A stretch of DNA of 64,000 nt, from the NCBI RefSeq assembly GCF_006716645.1, contig NZ_VFPL01000001.1, forward strand, positions 3,534,001-3,598,000. Direction: 5' to 3'. Of this stretch, positions 29,001-36,386 are shown one piece after another (position 1 is the first letter of the stretch; each line of letters begins with the position of its first letter). A model generated the notes under the pieces. That model worked only from the letters and a program-made list of their open reading frames with translations, made no database searches and was not told the DNA's origin. Source of the DNA: Arcticibacter tournemirensis (GTDB lineage Bacteria; Bacteroidota; Bacteroidia; Sphingobacteriales; Sphingobacteriaceae). The translations under genes were made by a program, and so were the position numbers.

Positions 29001-29304
29001 CCATTGAAACCTCCTTAGTGGCAAATCCCATAAAACGTACCACAAGGACGGCATTCTGTGGTCCGCGGATAGAAAACCGGCCCGTTTCATTGGTTTGGGT
29101 TATGATACTGGTATTCTTTACCTGGACAGTAGCGCTAACTAGAGCACTGTCATCTGAAGACAAAACCCGACCGGTCATTAGTACTGTTTGAGCCAACGCG
29201 GATATAGAAACCAAGCAGCAGAGAAACAATAATAAGAGGCGAATCCTTACTGCGGGAATCAACCGCCCTACATAGGTACAGACAATTTCTAACGAGCATT
29301 TCAT
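26008..29304 (-). CDS. SusC/RagA TonB-linked outer membrane protein (first pair)
   Basis: A 1098-residue SusC with all expected parts: signal peptide (LLLLFLCCLVSISALAQ39), carboxypeptidase-regulatory-like domain (about 40-110, VLMTGRVLSSDDSALVSATV), TonB box DVVVVGYGQQ (120-129), plug (TPVANISNMLIGRTSGI, SISILKDASATAVYGIRGAN) and beta-barrel with terminal aromatic residue (NVQF). It imports oligosaccharide using TonB energy. It is the first large gene of the PUL operon. A 32-codon ORF ends one base upstream, and a mercury transposon lies about 210 bases upstream, between this gene and the HTCS regulator. Confidence 0.95.
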   Translation of the reverse strand: MKCSLEIVCTYVGRLIPAVRIRLLLLFLCCLVSISALAQTVLMTGRVLSSDDSALVSATVQVKNTSIITQTNETGRFSIRGPQNAVLVVRFMGFATKEVSMGTRTNITVKLEPLPFGLADVVVVGYGQQRKPTVTGAVGVITSKELTQTPVANISNMLIGRTSGISGVQNGGEPGQNATTIRIRGIATLNGADPLIVIDGIQQPAEQPYIVLNAMDANEVESISILKDASATAVYGIRGANGVVIITTKRGMASRPQFSFSVNEGFTKANSIFETVNSYDFAVLRNEAIRNAQSSGNRSFDALYFSDAELWKFQNNRDYTPEEVGAMLITNEQKQALLNSPALYYTDNDYYKEQFGGTGRQRQYNLNVSGGSARVKYFTSLGIFNQNGILSNTEYGGANTNPEYTRYNFRSNFDIDIIKNFKLSFNLGGQSSVNKIIGTSSSPNFGDRYQAIIQSILENSPFVGPGIVDGRLITGYIGEAGSFTNPLGNKSGSGASPLAALLTGGSRRVNTTTLSSVLTLRHTMSYLTPGLESHVRLAYDDSYVKGFTQTNSIPTYSAMRDPSDPARIIYVGGIVNPTTAADNQQNSTWRKLYVEAAVNYSRRFGDHNVSALILGNAQRYTANGQAFNTPSGLMGLVARTSYDFKERYLIEFSSGINGTENFAKGKRFGYFPAISGGWIISNEPFFRKNDVLSFVKIRGSYGEVGNDQIGGRRYLFLPNTWGSAGGYNFGNSNGTSVNPGVGGAIEGALGNPEVTWERARKTNVSVDLNFLGDRLTLVGSWFQEKRNNILVTSGVIPGTFGVNQSNTAPLNLGKVSNKGFEAEGGWNDKIGAWGYSIRGNFSFAKNKIDYRAEAPFPYEWMNETGYAIGQYKGLLTDGFYNTQEELNNRPFNSFGNQARLGDLKFRDVTGDGTINEQDLVPVGYSNLPQINYNLNVGFSYKGFDISALFIGTARGSFPQYDYIMSTPFAQNRGAVLQYMFDGRWTPEKVANGEPISYPAISMSGGQSNNVRLSDFWLKKNDFQRLKNLELGYSFQQVKFLRSAGIKALRVYANGNNLVTWGSDLIDGIDPEQADTGKNRSGYLFPLTRTYNFGVNVQF

Positions 29305-29305
29305 C

Positions 29306-29404
29306 TTAACTAGTTTTAGGTTTTCGAACGCATAATAACGACTCTAAGCAAAACAGTCCGGCCAAACCCGGCGGGACGATAACATGTAGTAAAACTTTCA
29401 TCAT
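29306..29404 (-). CDS. Possible 32-residue leader ORF upstream of susC
   Basis: An ATG-ATG start at 29404 opens a frame of 32 codons (MMKVLLHVIVPPGLAGLF... RKPKTS) whose TAA ends one base before the susC ATG. The peptide is hydrophobic with a basic C-terminus and contains two Cys. The tight spacing would allow reinitiation or coupling onto susC. There is no homology evidence available to me, so it may also be chance in an untranslated leader. Confidence 0.35.
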   Translation of the reverse strand: MMKVLLHVIVPPGLAGLFCLESLLCVRKPKTS

Positions 29405-29468
29405 ATGGTTATTAATGTTTATAATTTGAAATTAGAAATCAAATTTAGGCACGCGGTTGCATCCGCCC

Positions 29469-29496
29469 GGGGGGGGTAAATCACACAAAAAGGGGG
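29469..29496. promoter_or_regulatory. Paired G-tracts, candidate HTCS operator of susC
   Basis: Eight G (29469-29476) and five G (29492-29496) are separated by 15 bases (TAAATCACACAAAAA) in an otherwise AT-rich region, about 165-190 bases upstream of the susC start. On the coding strand these are C-tracts. Two equal blocks about two helical turns apart fit binding of a dimeric AraC-type regulator such as the adjacent HTCS. This is inference only. Confidence 0.3.
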
Positions 29497-29512
29497 AAGA
29501 TCTGATAATCTA

Positions 29513-29517
29513 TAACC
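29513..29517. repeat. Left target-site duplication of the Tn3-family element (taacc)
   Basis: TAACC directly precedes the left terminal inverted repeat and is repeated directly after the right one at 39312-39316. Five-base duplications are the hallmark of Tn3-family transposition. Confidence 0.95.
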
Positions 29518-29555
29518 GGGGTTCCAATAGTATTTGGACGAAATGTATCGCTAAG
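29518..29555 (+). repeat. Left terminal inverted repeat of Tn3-family element
   Basis: Thirty-eight bases from GGGGTTCCAA to ATCGCTAAG, identical as reverse complement to 39274-39311. The last five bases overlap the tnpA stop codon region, a compact arrangement usual in this family. Confidence 0.97.
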
Positions 29556-32517
29556 CATTTACCCTTAATTGCCTCAAGTTCCCATTCAAGCCATTTTCAT
29601 CAAAATCGAAGAAATATTTTCCGAGCCTGTTGATATGCGAAAACCTTGCGGGGGACAAATGAACGATATCATTTTGGTTTACATTAAATCCTTCTTTCTG
29701 CAATTCATTCAAGACCTCCTGCATGTAAATTGTATTCCAAAGTATAACACTATTGGTGGCTACATTTAGGCATAACGCCTGCTCTTGCTGTTGTTCTTCT
29801 TGTTTCTTCCTGATTTTGCCGTCCCCTCCAAACCAGAGGAAGTTTCGTAGGGAATGCAGAGCTTCACCTTTATTCAGTTGCGTATTGATCTTTCGCCTCA
29901 AAGTCTGGCTTAACAGGTATTTCAGTATGAAAATGGTTTTAATAAGCCTGCCGTATTCTTGCAAGACATATGTTAAATTATTTTGCCTTGGGTACGACTG
30001 GAGCTTGCCTATAAACAACGAAGAGGTAACATATCCCGATTTCATGGAACCCGCCAACCTTAACAAATCGTCCCATCTGCCTGCGATATAATCCGGATTC
30101 ACCACACCGGTAAATTTCAAGGAGGGATATTCGAAATCCTTGCCTTTGATCTTAGAAAGTTTTTGATCTTTAATATCCCTTAGCCTCGGTGAAAACTGCA
30201 TTCCCAATAAATCGAACAACCCAAATACCAGGTCTGTATAACCGGATGTATCTGTAGTATGTTCCAAAATATTAAGTTCAGTTTCATTATTTAGGATTTC
30301 ATCCAATACGTACATGGCATCTCTTTCAGTCGAGGCGATAACTTTACTTCCGAACTGGGAATATTGGTCTGCGGTGTGCGTATAAAACGTGACCCCCTTG
30401 CCATACCCAAAATATTTCAGTTGGGCTTTTGCATTTCTTATTTTACCGCTTACGGGGAAACGCTGTCCATCGGAAGAAGAAATGGTACCGCCTCCCCAAA
30501 GATTAGAAAGCCATTGTTTGTGGTGATAGTTTACTAAATGATTATTGGCAAGTTTTAGCGTGTCTTCTCTTTGATAACTTCGGATCGACCACAACAGATC
30601 ATAGTATTCGATGTTGGCACTCCGGGCCATATCCACCCAAGGTATGTTACAGGCATTGCTTAAAAGCGAGGCATAAACACGGTGTATCTGACCAATCTCC
30701 GGACACTTTCCATCATGTATCGAAGTAAGGTGATTAGTAAAATTTGTCCATGAATTGACTTCCATTAAAATCTCTGGAAGGTCTACCAGTGGCAAACGGG
30801 AAGAAATAGCGTTTTCAAGCTCATATACGGAATCCGGAAGTTCCTGTGCCTGCAACCGGGGGACTACAAGTATGCCGTCTTCAAGCCGGACTTCATCGGT
30901 TCCGACCAACAGGTCATTTACCAAAGGCAGCAAATCTTCGAGTTCTTTGATTTTACCGTTAATATGAGTCAAGGCATCCGGGGAAATATACAGCTGGCCG
31001 CAGAGCTCCTCTTTTTTGATTTTCCACTGTTCTTTGGGGATCAGGTACCCATCAAGATCAGCATACCTGCGGGAATTGGAAACAAAAACGTCACCGGAGT
31101 TGAGTTTGTCTTTTAGCTTAAAAAGCACGCACCATTCGTATGATTGTTTGATTACTTCCCCCTTATCGTCAAAAACATACTTTGCCCAGGTGGGGGTTAT
31201 GAAATCTAAGGGGGCGTCATCTGGTATTTTCTTACGGGAACCGTTTTGAAGGCCAAGTACAATCTCGATTGCGTACAAGAAATTATCGTCCCGGATTCCA
31301 GAAAAAAAGGCCAGCGTTTTAAGGAAGTTTCCGCTGAACTGTCTAAGCCGGTTAAAGTGGTTGTCTAGGAAGGAGAGGAAATTGCTCCTGGCAGGTTTTA
31401 AGATTTCCTGGGTAACGGAGATCGCTTCGTCAAGCTCGACTTTTGAGATATTGCTAAATACCTTTGTCCTGATTTGTTCCGGAGGGATTTTTTCGTCGGC
31501 AACCATGGTTGCCACAAAGCTTAGGGTAGCCATCGCATTATCTTTGGCGTTTACGGTCTCTTGTTGATAGATTTCAAGTGACCTTCTGCATTTATGGAGC
31601 ACGTCGTCGAGATAGGCTTCAAACATATCTAAAACCGAATCTGTAACGTCGATGAGGTTCTGGGCAAGAAATGCAATTAGAATTGGATACCTCTTTTCAG
31701 GGTTCATCCGCTGGATTTCCTGATTGGTAGACCTGCGGGCTTTTTGGGAAAGGAACTTTTTACGGTTAGGGTTTAGTACGGTTAGATCCCAATCTGCTAC
31801 ACCTATATTAATAAGGTACTGATATTTCGTCAATACATTGTTCAACGTAGAAGGGGTATTGGAATTGGGAGGCTCTTTTAGCCAGCCAAAACAGGTGAAA
31901 GAACTTCCTTCTTCGATCATGAGCAAAGCATCTAACCGTATTTTTAGTTCAGGATTTAAAATTACGGATAGCCTCGTGTAAGTTTCTGTATATGCCTGGC
32001 CACGCACGGAGACCACCATTCTTTCAAGGGTTCCAATTGCGGGCCTCAATATCCGGTTTTGGATAAGTTTTTCACAAGCTAGATCCAAAAGCAGGGTCGG
32101 TTTATCATGTTCCAGCGAACGTTCCAGAAGCCAGGCCTCAAGCTGAACGGCATCCATGGGCGCAAATCTTGAAAAATGGAGGTGTTTTAGTATAGACTGC
32201 AAGTGATCCGCACGGGTATTCCTTCTAGTGCTATAGTTTTTCAGGTCGGACGGAAGAGCCTGTAGTTGTTCAGACAAACGTTCAAGAACAAGTTTGGGCA
32301 TACTCGTTTCCCACTCATCGGTAAGGAAACCCATAAACCTGATCAGGCAAAGCTGACATGCAAAGCCCAGCCTTTGTTCATTTCCTCGCTGTTCCTTAAT
32401 TAATGCAATATCGCTATCTGATAAATAAAAGTACCGGTTCAGATCTTCCGGAGAAATGGAAGAAGGCACGTACTCATAGCGTTCTCTTTCTGTATGTGTA
32501 AGGAACTGGCCGGCCAT
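29551..32517 (-). CDS. tnpA: Tn3-family transposase
   Basis: A 988-residue transposase of standard Tn3 length. The N-terminal DUF4158-type DNA-binding region (FLTHTERERYEYVP, FYLSDSDIALI) is present. The catalytic core shows the DDE motifs: SSSDGQRFPVSG, HTTDTSGYTDLVFGLFDLLG and LNKGEALHSLRNFLWFGG. It carries out replicative transposition at the 38-bp ends. Its stop codon overlaps the left inverted repeat, and it follows tnpR by 15 bases on the same strand. No frameshift or stop interrupts it, so it appears functional. Confidence 0.97.
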   Translation of the reverse strand: MAGQFLTHTERERYEYVPSSISPEDLNRYFYLSDSDIALIKEQRGNEQRLGFACQLCLIRFMGFLTDEWETSMPKLVLERLSEQLQALPSDLKNYSTRRNTRADHLQSILKHLHFSRFAPMDAVQLEAWLLERSLEHDKPTLLLDLACEKLIQNRILRPAIGTLERMVVSVRGQAYTETYTRLSVILNPELKIRLDALLMIEEGSSFTCFGWLKEPPNSNTPSTLNNVLTKYQYLINIGVADWDLTVLNPNRKKFLSQKARRSTNQEIQRMNPEKRYPILIAFLAQNLIDVTDSVLDMFEAYLDDVLHKCRRSLEIYQQETVNAKDNAMATLSFVATMVADEKIPPEQIRTKVFSNISKVELDEAISVTQEILKPARSNFLSFLDNHFNRLRQFSGNFLKTLAFFSGIRDDNFLYAIEIVLGLQNGSRKKIPDDAPLDFITPTWAKYVFDDKGEVIKQSYEWCVLFKLKDKLNSGDVFVSNSRRYADLDGYLIPKEQWKIKKEELCGQLYISPDALTHINGKIKELEDLLPLVNDLLVGTDEVRLEDGILVVPRLQAQELPDSVYELENAISSRLPLVDLPEILMEVNSWTNFTNHLTSIHDGKCPEIGQIHRVYASLLSNACNIPWVDMARSANIEYYDLLWSIRSYQREDTLKLANNHLVNYHHKQWLSNLWGGGTISSSDGQRFPVSGKIRNAKAQLKYFGYGKGVTFYTHTADQYSQFGSKVIASTERDAMYVLDEILNNETELNILEHTTDTSGYTDLVFGLFDLLGMQFSPRLRDIKDQKLSKIKGKDFEYPSLKFTGVVNPDYIAGRWDDLLRLAGSMKSGYVTSSLFIGKLQSYPRQNNLTYVLQEYGRLIKTIFILKYLLSQTLRRKINTQLNKGEALHSLRNFLWFGGDGKIRKKQEEQQQEQALCLNVATNSVILWNTIYMQEVLNELQKEGFNVNQNDIVHLSPARFSHINRLGKYFFDFDENGLNGNLRQLRVNA

Positions 32518-32532
32518 AGGATCAGTTATTAA

Positions 32533-33135
32533 CTATTCTTGTTTTGCCTTGGGCTTTCTGACGGCCCGGTCTACGTTTAAATAATCAAGATAATGATAGA
32601 CGGTCGCCCTGCTGATGCTTACTGCCTCACAAATTTCATTGATAGATTTTTTTTCATCGAGATACAGGTGCTTTACTGCAGCAGCTTTTACCTTTGCCTC
32701 TTTGGTCAGGCCTTTCTTTCTGCCTCCGACCCTCCCACGGCTCCGTGCTGCCGCCAACCCGGCGAGCGTCCGTTCTTTGATTATTTCCCGTTCAAATTCA
32801 GAAAGCGAAGCGAACATATTAAAAATCAAACGGCCTTGGGCTGTAGTGGTATTAATCTGGTCTTGAAGGCTAAGAAATCCAATGCCTGCTGTTTTGAAAT
32901 CCGATACCAACGTAAGCAAGTGTTTTAGGGATCTGGCCAGACGGTCAAGTTTCCATACGACAATGGTGTCCCCCTTTCTTAAGTTAGAAACCATTTCTGA
33001 TAATTTGGGTCGTTCCTCCAGTGAAGCGCTTAACTGCTCCTGATAAATTTTTTCGCATCCCGCTTTTTTGAGAGCATCAATCTGGAGGTCTAGATTCTGG
33101 TCTTGGGTCGAAACCCGGGCATAGCCAATCATCAT
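32533..33135 (-). CDS. tnpR: Serine resolvase of the Tn3-family element
   Basis: A 200-residue small serine recombinase. The nucleophile S9 lies in IGYARVSTQDQN, followed by VWKLDRLARSLKHLL and EFEREIIKERTLAGL, the long E-helix. A C-terminal helix-turn-helix (SINEICEAVSISRATVYHYL) binds the res site. It resolves the cointegrate after replicative transposition. A second ATG at 33132 would give the same protein minus one Met. A palindrome 20 bases upstream is a good res candidate. Confidence 0.95.
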   Translation of the reverse strand: MMIGYARVSTQDQNLDLQIDALKKAGCEKIYQEQLSASLEERPKLSEMVSNLRKGDTIVVWKLDRLARSLKHLLTLVSDFKTAGIGFLSLQDQINTTTAQGRLIFNMFASLSEFEREIIKERTLAGLAAARSRGRVGGRKKGLTKEAKVKAAAVKHLYLDEKKSINEICEAVSISRATVYHYLDYLNVDRAVRKPKAKQE

Positions 33136-33154
33136 AAGTTTAATAAAACGTCTT

Positions 33155-33181
33155 ATTAGTATATTAATTAAATATACTAAT
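33155..33181. promoter_or_regulatory. Candidate res crossover palindrome
   Basis: Perfect 11-bp inverted repeat (ATTAGTATATT at 33155-33165, AATATACTAAT at 33171-33181) around the AT-only spacer AATTA, just upstream of tnpR. Tn3-family res site I has this form: two arms around an AT core. A weaker pair (TAATAA/TTATTA) lies directly beside it. Subsites II and III would be expected in 33182-33300 but were not resolved by eye. Confidence 0.5.
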
Positions 33182-33306
33182 ATTTTATACTTATCAAGAA
33201 AAGCCGATTCTTTTAAATTTTGCCTTTCAGTGGCGTTTATCGAAAATTTCTGATTTCCGTTTATAGGTATACTTTAACGACCGTTTTACTCTCATCAACT
33301 GATGAT

Positions 33307-33340
33307 GAAAAAAGCCCGAAAAAAGTTTTTTTTCGGGCTA
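33307..33340 (-). terminator. Rho-independent terminator of the mer operon
   Basis: On the minus strand the hairpin AGCCCGAAAAAA/TTTTTTCGGGCT (33313-33339) is followed by a T-tract (the A-run at 33308-33313 on the plus strand). It sits about 27 bases after the Cys-rich peptide stop codon, separating the mercury operon from the transposition genes. Confidence 0.85.
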
Positions 33341-33366
33341 TATCTTGAATGAATTTTGTTTCCTGA

Positions 33367-33615
33367 TTAAAGCTTTGAAGAAGCTTTTTTCAGCGAAGCT
33401 GTCTCTTGGGATTTTTGACAGCAAGAAGGAAGAGTTACTTTCTTCTGATCTGCAAGCTTACACTTCGAAGTACCCTTATCCGGGCAGTTCTTTACCAGTT
33501 TACACTTAGCTGTTCCTTTGTCCGGGCATTTATCCTGTAAGGGATTAAAAGCATACATCGACCCTCCTGTAAAAAACATTACAGCAGTTACTAATCCTAA
33601 AACTTTCCTTTTCAT
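33367..33615 (-). CDS. Small exported Cys-rich protein of the mer operon
   Basis: An 82-residue protein of no family I recognise. A signal-like N-terminus (KVLGLVTAVMFFTGGSMYAF) is followed by a duplicated motif, CPDKGTAKCKL (30-40) and CPDKGTSKCKL (44-54), and a vicinal pair in LPSCCQK (C65, C66): six Cys in the mature part, with many Lys. As the last gene of a mercury operon, a periplasmic thiol scavenger or Hg(II)-binding protein is a reasonable inference. It is separated by six bases from the glutaredoxin-like gene and followed by a strong terminator, so it belongs to the operon. Confidence 0.7.
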   Translation of the reverse strand: MKRKVLGLVTAVMFFTGGSMYAFNPLQDKCPDKGTAKCKLVKNCPDKGTSKCKLADQKKVTLPSCCQKSQETASLKKASSKL

Positions 33616-33621
33616 ATATAT

Positions 33622-33891
33622 TTATATTAATTGTCCTACTCCTGCCTGGCTTAATTGCTCCCTGGTAATACCGCCTTCAGCGATATCTACCTTCTGTCCA
33701 TTTACAATAACGGTTGGAAGCACGGTTACCTTATATTGCTTTAACTTATCTGTATAAAATTCCGGGTCTGTCTGCTTAGATAAATCATAAACTTCTACCT
33801 CGCAATTACTACAAGCCATCGACTGAACTAATTCTACTACCGGCTTGCAAACCGGGCAACCTGCTGTAAATACTTCTATCTTTCTTTTCAT
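33622..33891 (-). CDS. Glutaredoxin/thioredoxin-like protein of the mer operon
   Basis: An 89-residue thioredoxin-fold protein without signal peptide. It has an N-terminal CPVC active site (C12, C15, in FTAGCPVCKPV), a second pair CSNC (C27, C30) at the end of the first helix, and cis-proline P59 in VTVLPTVIVNGQ. The single-domain size fits glutaredoxin or thioredoxin-like DUF-type proteins. In this operon it could reduce or transfer mercury-bound thiols in the cytosol. It lies 15 bases after the CsoR-like gene and 6 before the Cys-rich gene. Confidence 0.75.
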   Translation of the reverse strand: MKRKIEVFTAGCPVCKPVVELVQSMACSNCEVEVYDLSKQTDPEFYTDKLKQYKVTVLPTVIVNGQKVDIAEGGITREQLSQAGVGQLI

Positions 33892-33906
33892 AATACCTTA
33901 AAATAT

Positions 33907-34311
33907 CTAGATCAAAGGTCGGGTGGTACCGGGGGAGGTCTCCAAATCTTTTTTGAAGATATTCATCAGATCGTAAGCAGATTGAATTTCCTTCATTTTT
34001 TGGGTTAATTCCTCTTCAGCTAGTGTTGGAAACTGTAGTCTCAAAGATTCTATCGTTTGCTCCTGACCGCAGTTACCCGGGCAGGCCTGTATCACTTCAG
34101 AAATTTTAGCGGCCAATGATTTTCGAAAAGCTTCATCAACAAGAAGAGTTTGGGCTGTTTCAAGGGCTTTTGTAACTGCTTTAAATTGATTTAAGATTTG
34201 CTGGGGGTCTTTATCCTCGTCTAGCATTTTGACAATGCCTTCCACCTGCCCTTTAATGGTGTTCAGTCTATTTTTAACATCTCGTGTTAAGTCTTTAGGT
34301 AGCATATCCAT
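33907..34311 (-). CDS. CsoR/DUF156-like metal regulator lacking usual ligands
   Basis: A 134-residue protein. Its first 70 residues match the CsoR/FrmR fold (VKNRLNTIKGQVEGIVKMLDED, then ILNQFKAVTKALETAQTLLVDEA). The canonical Cys-His-Cys metal ligands are absent; by alignment to the GQ anchor their positions are P36, E60 and S65. Instead a CPGNC pair (C77, C81) lies after the last core helix, followed by a C-terminal helical extension (to 134) that typical 90-residue members lack. It may sense Hg(II) through these Cys, or no longer bind metal. It sits 43 bases after merA, inside the operon. ATG 34305 is an alternative start. Confidence 0.7.
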   Translation of the reverse strand: MDMLPKDLTRDVKNRLNTIKGQVEGIVKMLDEDKDPQQILNQFKAVTKALETAQTLLVDEAFRKSLAAKISEVIQACPGNCGQEQTIESLRLQFPTLAEEELTQKMKEIQSAYDLMNIFKKDLETSPGTTRPLI

Positions 34312-34354
34312 AAGGCAAGTTTAGTGGCTGTTGGGGGTGGTCTGCAAATAATAC

Positions 34355-36013
34355 TTAGCTGGCACAGCAACTAAGGGTTGCAATATCTTTCCCAAAGGCG
34401 ATAGCTGCAAGTTTGATTCCCTCGCTAAGGGTTAAATAAGGGTGAAAGGTTTTTGCCAGTTCATTCACAGTTATTCCGTATTTGACGGCTAAGGTGAGCT
34501 CCATGATCAGCTCTCCACCTTCGGGAGCTACGACCCTGGCCCCGATCAGTTTGTCTGTTTGGGTATCTCTTATAAGTTTTATAAAACCACGGGTATCTTT
34601 TGCAGCCTGACTTCTTGGAACCTCCGTTAAGGGCATCTTGCTTACTTCGAAAGGCAAACCAAGTGCCGCTGCTTCCACTTCATCAAGGCCAACACCTGCT
34701 ACTTGTGGGTCGGTAAATACTACCCAGGGTAAGGAAGAATAATCAGCTTTACTTCCTGCTCCTTTAAAAGCATTCTCTACAGCCATCTTGCCCTCGGTTG
34801 CGGCAGTATAGACATACGCAGGCGTATTAATTACGTCACCTACTGCATAAATGCCGGAAACGTTGGTTTCCATCATCGCATTAACTACGATATGTCCATT
34901 CTTAGTAGTTTCTAAACCAATTTTATCTAAACCTAACTTGCTTGTATTCGGGCGGGTACCGGTTGCTATTACAAGGTGACCAGGTTCAACCAGGGTAATC
35001 TCTTTTCCATCCGGATCTTTGCAATGAATCAATATTGAAGAATCCTTTTTTTCAAATTTTTGTGCCCGAACATTTGGTAAAACAGCAATGCCCTCCCCCT
35101 GCATTTGCTTTTGAAGTTCCTGGCTGATATCGGGAGCTTGCGACCGAAGTACTCTGTCTGTAAACTCAATAATTCGAACCTTTACACCCAAGCGGGAATA
35201 AGCCATTGCAATTTCAAGACCTATATATCCTGCGCCCATTATGGTTATACTTTCAGGCTTTTCCTCCAGCTCAAACAAGGATACATTCGTCAAATAACCT
35301 ACTTCCTGCAATCCTTCAATATTGGGTATATTGGTAGTGGCGCCGGTAGCAATGATAAATTTCAGTGCTGAATATTTCGTCTCTCCATTTACAACAATGG
35401 TTTTGGTGTCCAGGAATTCTGCCCATCCTTCAACCATCCGGAAATTATCAAAGTCTTTGACGATATCCATATATTTTTTCTGCTGCAGCCGGGATACCAT
35501 TTCCGTTTTCTCCCGGATGACTTTAGCGAAATCAATGCTTGCTCCGTAGGGATTTATTCCATCAAAGTTGGAATGAGAAGCATGATAAGCCGTTTCTCCT
35601 GCCCGGATAAGGATTTTAGACGGTACGCAACCCACATTTACACAGGTTCCACCAAATGGCAATCCTGCGTTTACCATTAAAATTGATAAACCAAGCTCAT
35701 GGGCTGTAATTGCAGCCGAAAAAGCAGATGAACCACCTCCTATAAGGATCAGGTCATAAAAGGTAGGTTCTGCAGGAGCATTAAGAACCGAGCTTGTACC
35801 ACGGGCCTGATACTTTTTCGTACTGTTAATCGTACTGATAATGTCTTCATCGGTTGTCATTTGCCCATTAAAGGTAATTTCTCCTTTTCCGGACTCGTGG
35901 TTTACCGAGGCAACCGTTATTCCTTCCTTATTCTTCAAAAGGCTCTCGATACTTACAGCACAATGCTTGCAGGTCATACCTGTGATATCGACTTCTATCT
36001 TTCTATTTTCCAT
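34355..36013 (-). CDS. merA: Mercuric reductase with N-terminal HMA domain
   Basis: A 552-residue flavoprotein that reduces Hg(II) to volatile Hg(0) with NADPH. The N-terminal heavy-metal domain has GMTCKHC (C15, C18). FAD binding begins at LILIGGGSSAFSAA, the redox-active pair is C124/C129 in GGTCVNVGCVPSK, the NADPH site is TIMGAGYIGLEIA, and the C-terminal delivery pair is C549-C550 (SCCAS). All key cysteines are present, so it should be active. It follows the MerP gene by 19 bases. No merB (organomercurial lyase) is seen in the element. Confidence 0.97.
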   Translation of the reverse strand: MENRKIEVDITGMTCKHCAVSIESLLKNKEGITVASVNHESGKGEITFNGQMTTDEDIISTINSTKKYQARGTSSVLNAPAEPTFYDLILIGGGSSAFSAAITAHELGLSILMVNAGLPFGGTCVNVGCVPSKILIRAGETAYHASHSNFDGINPYGASIDFAKVIREKTEMVSRLQQKKYMDIVKDFDNFRMVEGWAEFLDTKTIVVNGETKYSALKFIIATGATTNIPNIEGLQEVGYLTNVSLFELEEKPESITIMGAGYIGLEIAMAYSRLGVKVRIIEFTDRVLRSQAPDISQELQKQMQGEGIAVLPNVRAQKFEKKDSSILIHCKDPDGKEITLVEPGHLVIATGTRPNTSKLGLDKIGLETTKNGHIVVNAMMETNVSGIYAVGDVINTPAYVYTAATEGKMAVENAFKGAGSKADYSSLPWVVFTDPQVAGVGLDEVEAAALGLPFEVSKMPLTEVPRSQAAKDTRGFIKLIRDTQTDKLIGARVVAPEGGELIMELTLAVKYGITVNELAKTFHPYLTLSEGIKLAAIAFGKDIATLSCCAS

Positions 36014-36032
36014 AACCGGAGTTCCAGATGAT

Positions 36033-36368
36033 TTATTTAACTGTCACAGCTTTATAACCTGCCTTTTTTATCGACTTTATAATTTGCTCCGGGCTCGTTT
36101 TTTCCGGATCATACTTTACTACAGCTATATCTCCCGGGTACTCCACCGTTTGTTCGAGTACACCCGATTGACTTTTTAAAGCTTTGGATACGTGACTTGC
36201 GCAGCCTGCGCAAGTTATACCTGTTAGCTTTAACCGTAATACTTCTGTTTTACGAACATTGGCATGGGTCTCTGATGCCTTTGCTTCACATGAACCACAA
36301 CCGCACATTTGAGAGGTGGCAAAGAATAGTCCGGAAACAACCGTTATTAAAATTGCTTTACTTATCAT
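36033..36368 (-). CDS. merP: Periplasmic mercury-binding protein, MerP-like
   Basis: A 111-residue exported HMA-domain protein. Signal peptide MISKAILITVVSGLFFATS is followed by a short Cys-containing stretch (CGCGSC), then the HMA domain with GITCAGCASHVSKAL and the typical ending SIKKAGYKAVTV. It binds Hg(II) in the periplasm and hands it to the membrane transporter. ATG 36368 is preferred; the frame extends to a GTG one codon upstream. The additional CGCGSC cluster before the HMA domain is not usual for MerP and may add a metal site. Confidence 0.88.
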   Translation of the reverse strand: MISKAILITVVSGLFFATSQMCGCGSCEAKASETHANVRKTEVLRLKLTGITCAGCASHVSKALKSQSGVLEQTVEYPGDIAVVKYDPEKTSPEQIIKSIKKAGYKAVTVK

Positions 36369-36386
36369 CACTTTTCGTTTTTAGAA

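Noticed and set aside
9355-29304. Ulvan utilisation locus
   Set aside because: BNR_4 and GH88 fit ulvan, but there are no sulfatases, GH78 or PL28/PL40 genes; type II arabinogalactan explains more of the genes.
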